A DNA stretch of 7,812 bases from Flavobacteriales bacterium. GTDB lineage: Bacteria; Bacteroidota; Bacteroidia; Flavobacteriales_D; SKUL01. This document shows, in pieces, positions 6,986 through 7,812 of the stretch. Each line of letters starts with the position of its first letter. The stretch's first letter is position 1. Made by a program: the position numbers and the translations under genes. Where the stretch lies: positions 1-7,812 of the forward strand of contig SKUL01000208.1 in NCBI GenBank assembly GCA_007129985.1, given 5' to 3'. The notes below the pieces were generated by a model. It was not told the DNA's origin and did no database searches. It was given only the letters and a program-made list of their open reading frames with translations.

Positions 6986-7198
6986 ATGAAGGAAAAAACC
7001 TCCATGACGAGTTGCGGTTATACCCTGGCAATCGCGTTTAGTGTTCTTTTTTTTCAGCGCTGTGATAGCTCTGGTTCAAAGAGCACGAAGTGGGATGCAT
7101 CTACGCTGAAGCTTCAGCATCGAAGCGCGGCGCATGGCGGGAACACACTCTTAATAAACTGTAATTGTATAGAGTACAGCACGATCCTTGTTAATTAG
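6986..7198 (+). pseudogene. Possible remnant of a small lipoprotein gene
   Basis: An open frame of 70 codons (ATG 6986; a second ATG at 7004) runs divergently from the symporter gene. It starts like an exported protein: a hydrophobic stretch (GYTLAIAFSVLFF) followed by Gln-Arg-Cys and a Ser/Lys-rich linker, as after a lipidated Cys. The lipobox is poor because Arg sits directly before Cys26, where Gly, Ala or Ser is expected. Base composition is gene-like to about 7150, then becomes AT-rich. The last codons, including the stop at 7196-7198, lie inside the repeat copy starting at 7175, so the natural 3' end appears to have been replaced. A short genuine lipoprotein or a non-coding stretch are the alternatives. 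I do not recognise a family. Confidence 0.35.
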
Positions 7199-7204
7199 TT
7201 CATT
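7175..7204 (+). repeat. Repeat copy 1: TACAGCACG (box A) then ATTAGTTCATT (box B)
   Basis: Box A is at 7175-7183 and box B at 7194-7204, separated by 10 bases. Box A recurs inverted at 7336-7344 and box B inverted at 7346-7356. Exact 9- and 11-base matches this close together are unlikely by chance. Confidence 0.6.
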
Positions 7205-7224
7205 CCTGATGGCAGTTTAACCTT

Positions 7225-7236
7225 TGAACGGGTTCA
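7225..7236. repeat. Small palindrome TGAAC-GG-GTTCA
   Basis: A perfect 5-base inverted repeat around two Gs. Related TGAACCG strings occur at 7331-7337 and 7458-7464, both beside the other repeat copies, so it may belong to the same repeat family. It is not followed by a T run and is not a terminator. Confidence 0.35.
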
Positions 7237-7292
7237 GTAGCAGTACGCAAAAGTTGTTCTTTCGCCATTTTTTCACCACAAATTCTATTTAC

Positions 7293-7308
7293 ACGACGAA
7301 AAAGTCGT
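7293..7308. repeat. Small hairpin ACGAC / GTCGT
   Basis: A perfect 5-base stem with a 6-base A-rich loop (GAAAAA). It lies inside the segment bounded by the inverted A boxes. On neither strand is the 3' side followed by a T run, so it does not look like an intrinsic terminator. Confidence 0.35.
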
Positions 7309-7335
7309 AAAAAATAACGTAGAGCTAAATTGAAC

Positions 7336-7356
7336 CGTGCTGTAAAATGAACTAAT
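7336..7356 (-). repeat. Repeat copy 2, inverted: box B then box A on the minus strand
   Basis: On the minus strand it reads ATTAGTTCATT (7356-7346), one base, then TACAGCACG (7344-7336). Both boxes match copy 1 exactly but in swapped order, so the A-A' and B-B' pairings cross instead of nesting. Confidence 0.6.
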
Positions 7357-7433
7357 GAGTCTTTTAAATAATTGATAAACAAACTGAAAAAAAATGAATG
7401 ACTTATTCTTTCTGATTTATCAGATATATTCTA

Positions 7434-7448
7434 TTCATTGCAGCACGA
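7434..7448 (+). repeat. Repeat copy 3, partial: TTCATT-GCAGCACGA
   Basis: It reads a shortened box B (TTCATT) directly followed by box A without its first two bases (GCAGCACG), the same B-then-A order as copy 2 but on the plus strand. It lies 110 bases before the secreted-protein gene at 7558. Confidence 0.45.
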
Positions 7449-7466
7449 CCTAACAAATGAACCGGT

Positions 7467-7475
7467 TAGTTTTTG
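7467..7475 (+). promoter_or_regulatory. Candidate -7 element upstream of the secreted-protein gene
   Basis: TAGTTTTTG resembles TAnnTTTG with one extra base. A TTG at 7438-7440, inside repeat copy 3, could act as a -33 element but at a long 26-base gap. Use of this promoter would give a leader of about 75 bases before the ATG at 7558. Confidence 0.25.
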
Positions 7476-7557
7476 CAAGAGATTATCATGAAACCAGCCT
7501 TCCCAAACCCACGAGGGGTATTGGGTCAGATAATTATTAACCAAAAACTACAGCGTT

Positions 7558-7812
7558 ATGAAAACCTTATTTCATTTCCCGGCTTCAAAGGCAGCCAATC
7601 TAATTGCCTTTCGTTCAAAAGGCGAGAAAAGCAGTTTTTTTTCACTCCCTTTCTTTACGGTGATTTTTGCATGTTTCATGTTGGCGACATTCAATGTGTC
7701 GGCCCAAACAGATTCTCTTTGGGTTAAGTTCATTAACAAATCGGATGTCCCAATTTGCTCAAGTGGAGTTTGTTCAAGTGCAAACCCGGCAGTAAACCAA
7801 ATGATTCAGCAA
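7558..7812 (+). CDS. Secreted protein, N-terminal part only (runs off the right edge)
   Basis: An ATG at 7558 opens a frame that continues without a stop for 85 codons to the end of the window. An in-frame TAA at 7531 and no other ATG in between make 7558 the first possible ATG start. The product has a long polar N-terminal stretch (about 26 residues), a hydrophobic segment near 27-47 (FFSLPFFTVIFACFMLATF) and a signal-peptidase I site at Val-Ser-Ala before Gln50, typical of exported Bacteroidota proteins. The visible mature part starts QTDSLWVKFINKSDVP and includes two cysteines (67 and 72). There is too little to name a family. A propeptide or N-terminal domain of a large surface or type IX-secreted protein is plausible but is inference. 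A run of eight Ts at 7635-7642 lies at the start of the hydrophobic segment. Confidence 0.75.
   Translation, partial: MKTLFHFPASKAANLIAFRSKGEKSSFFSLPFFTVIFACFMLATFNVSAQTDSLWVKFINKSDVPICSSGVCSSANPAVNQMIQQ

Larger units (their letters stand above)
7199..7557. other. AT-rich stretch without a convincing gene
   Basis: Composition falls sharply here; for example only 13 of 60 bases at 7381-7440 are G or C. No tRNA or rRNA pattern is seen. A 60-codon minus-strand open frame (7200-7382) has no recognisable domain, is very Arg-rich and spans repeat boxes, so I do not call it. The stretch contains the repeat copies, two small hairpins and the presumed leader of the gene starting at 7558. Confidence 0.6.

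Noticed and set aside
7220..7245. GGGTTCAGTAGC resembling a tRNA T-arm
   Set aside because: There is no matching acceptor stem, anticodon arm or GTTCRANNC consensus around it; it is a simple TGAAC/GTTCA palindrome.
7293..7315. ACGAC/GTCGT hairpin as an intrinsic terminator
   Set aside because: The stem is only 5 bp and is followed by As on the plus strand, with no T run on the 3' side in either direction.
7175..7344. Insertion sequence bounded by the inverted A boxes
   Set aside because: The segment is too short for a transposase and has no flanking target duplication. It is kept only as a possible miniature repeat element.
7200..7382. 60-codon minus-strand open frame in the AT-rich stretch
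   Set aside because: It is Arg-rich without a recognisable domain, it spans repeat boxes A' and B', and its ends are set only by chance stops. It could be a transposon remnant, but nothing in it supports that.
7473..7727. 84-codon plus-strand open frame starting at 7473
   Set aside because: It overlaps the frame starting at 7558, which has a proper signal peptide and stays open to the edge. The 7473 frame has no domain or signal and crosses the T8 run.

Overview
The window looks like a chromosomal segment of a Bacteroidota bacterium, probably Flavobacteriales-like. The reasons are indirect. Exported proteins have signal peptides ending in Ala or Ser followed by Gln. Gene starts lack clear Shine-Dalgarno sequences and have A/C-rich leaders. 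There are weak matches to the TAnnTTTG type of -7 promoter element. Two families seen here are common in that phylum: DUF2147, and a DUF6268-like outer-membrane barrel. The genus cannot be fixed from sequence reading alone.

Positions 1-3850 hold a tightly packed plus-strand operon for a binding-protein-dependent ABC importer of the ferric-iron (Fbp/Fut/Afu) type. It encodes a periplasmic binding protein cut by the left edge, a fused two-domain permease and an ATPase with a C-terminal TOBE-like domain. A small TPR protein follows. Successive genes overlap by 23, 4 and 26 bp, which suggests translational coupling. Next on the same strand are a small lipoprotein (3908-4402) and a secreted DUF2147 protein (4421-4885).

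Two minus-strand genes follow: a DUF6268-like outer-membrane protein (4889-6010), which converges on the DUF2147 gene with only 3 bp between stop codons, and a BASS-family sodium/organic-anion symporter (6081-6950) with its sodium-site residues intact.

From about 7150 the composition becomes strongly AT-rich and there is no convincing gene until 7558. This stretch begins with a 70-codon lipoprotein-like remnant (6986-7198). It contains a cluster of short direct and inverted repeats (TACAGCACG and ATTAGTTCATT) in an unusual crossed order, and it looks like a small rearranged or repeat-bearing insertion. At 7558 an open reading frame with a signal peptide starts and runs off the right edge without a stop. 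It is the N-terminus of a secreted protein, perhaps a large surface or type IX-secreted one.

Most of the window is ordinary core and transport content. I do not see a convincing new multi-gene system. The parts most worth a second look are the 6986-7557 repeat/remnant region and the truncated secreted protein at the right edge.
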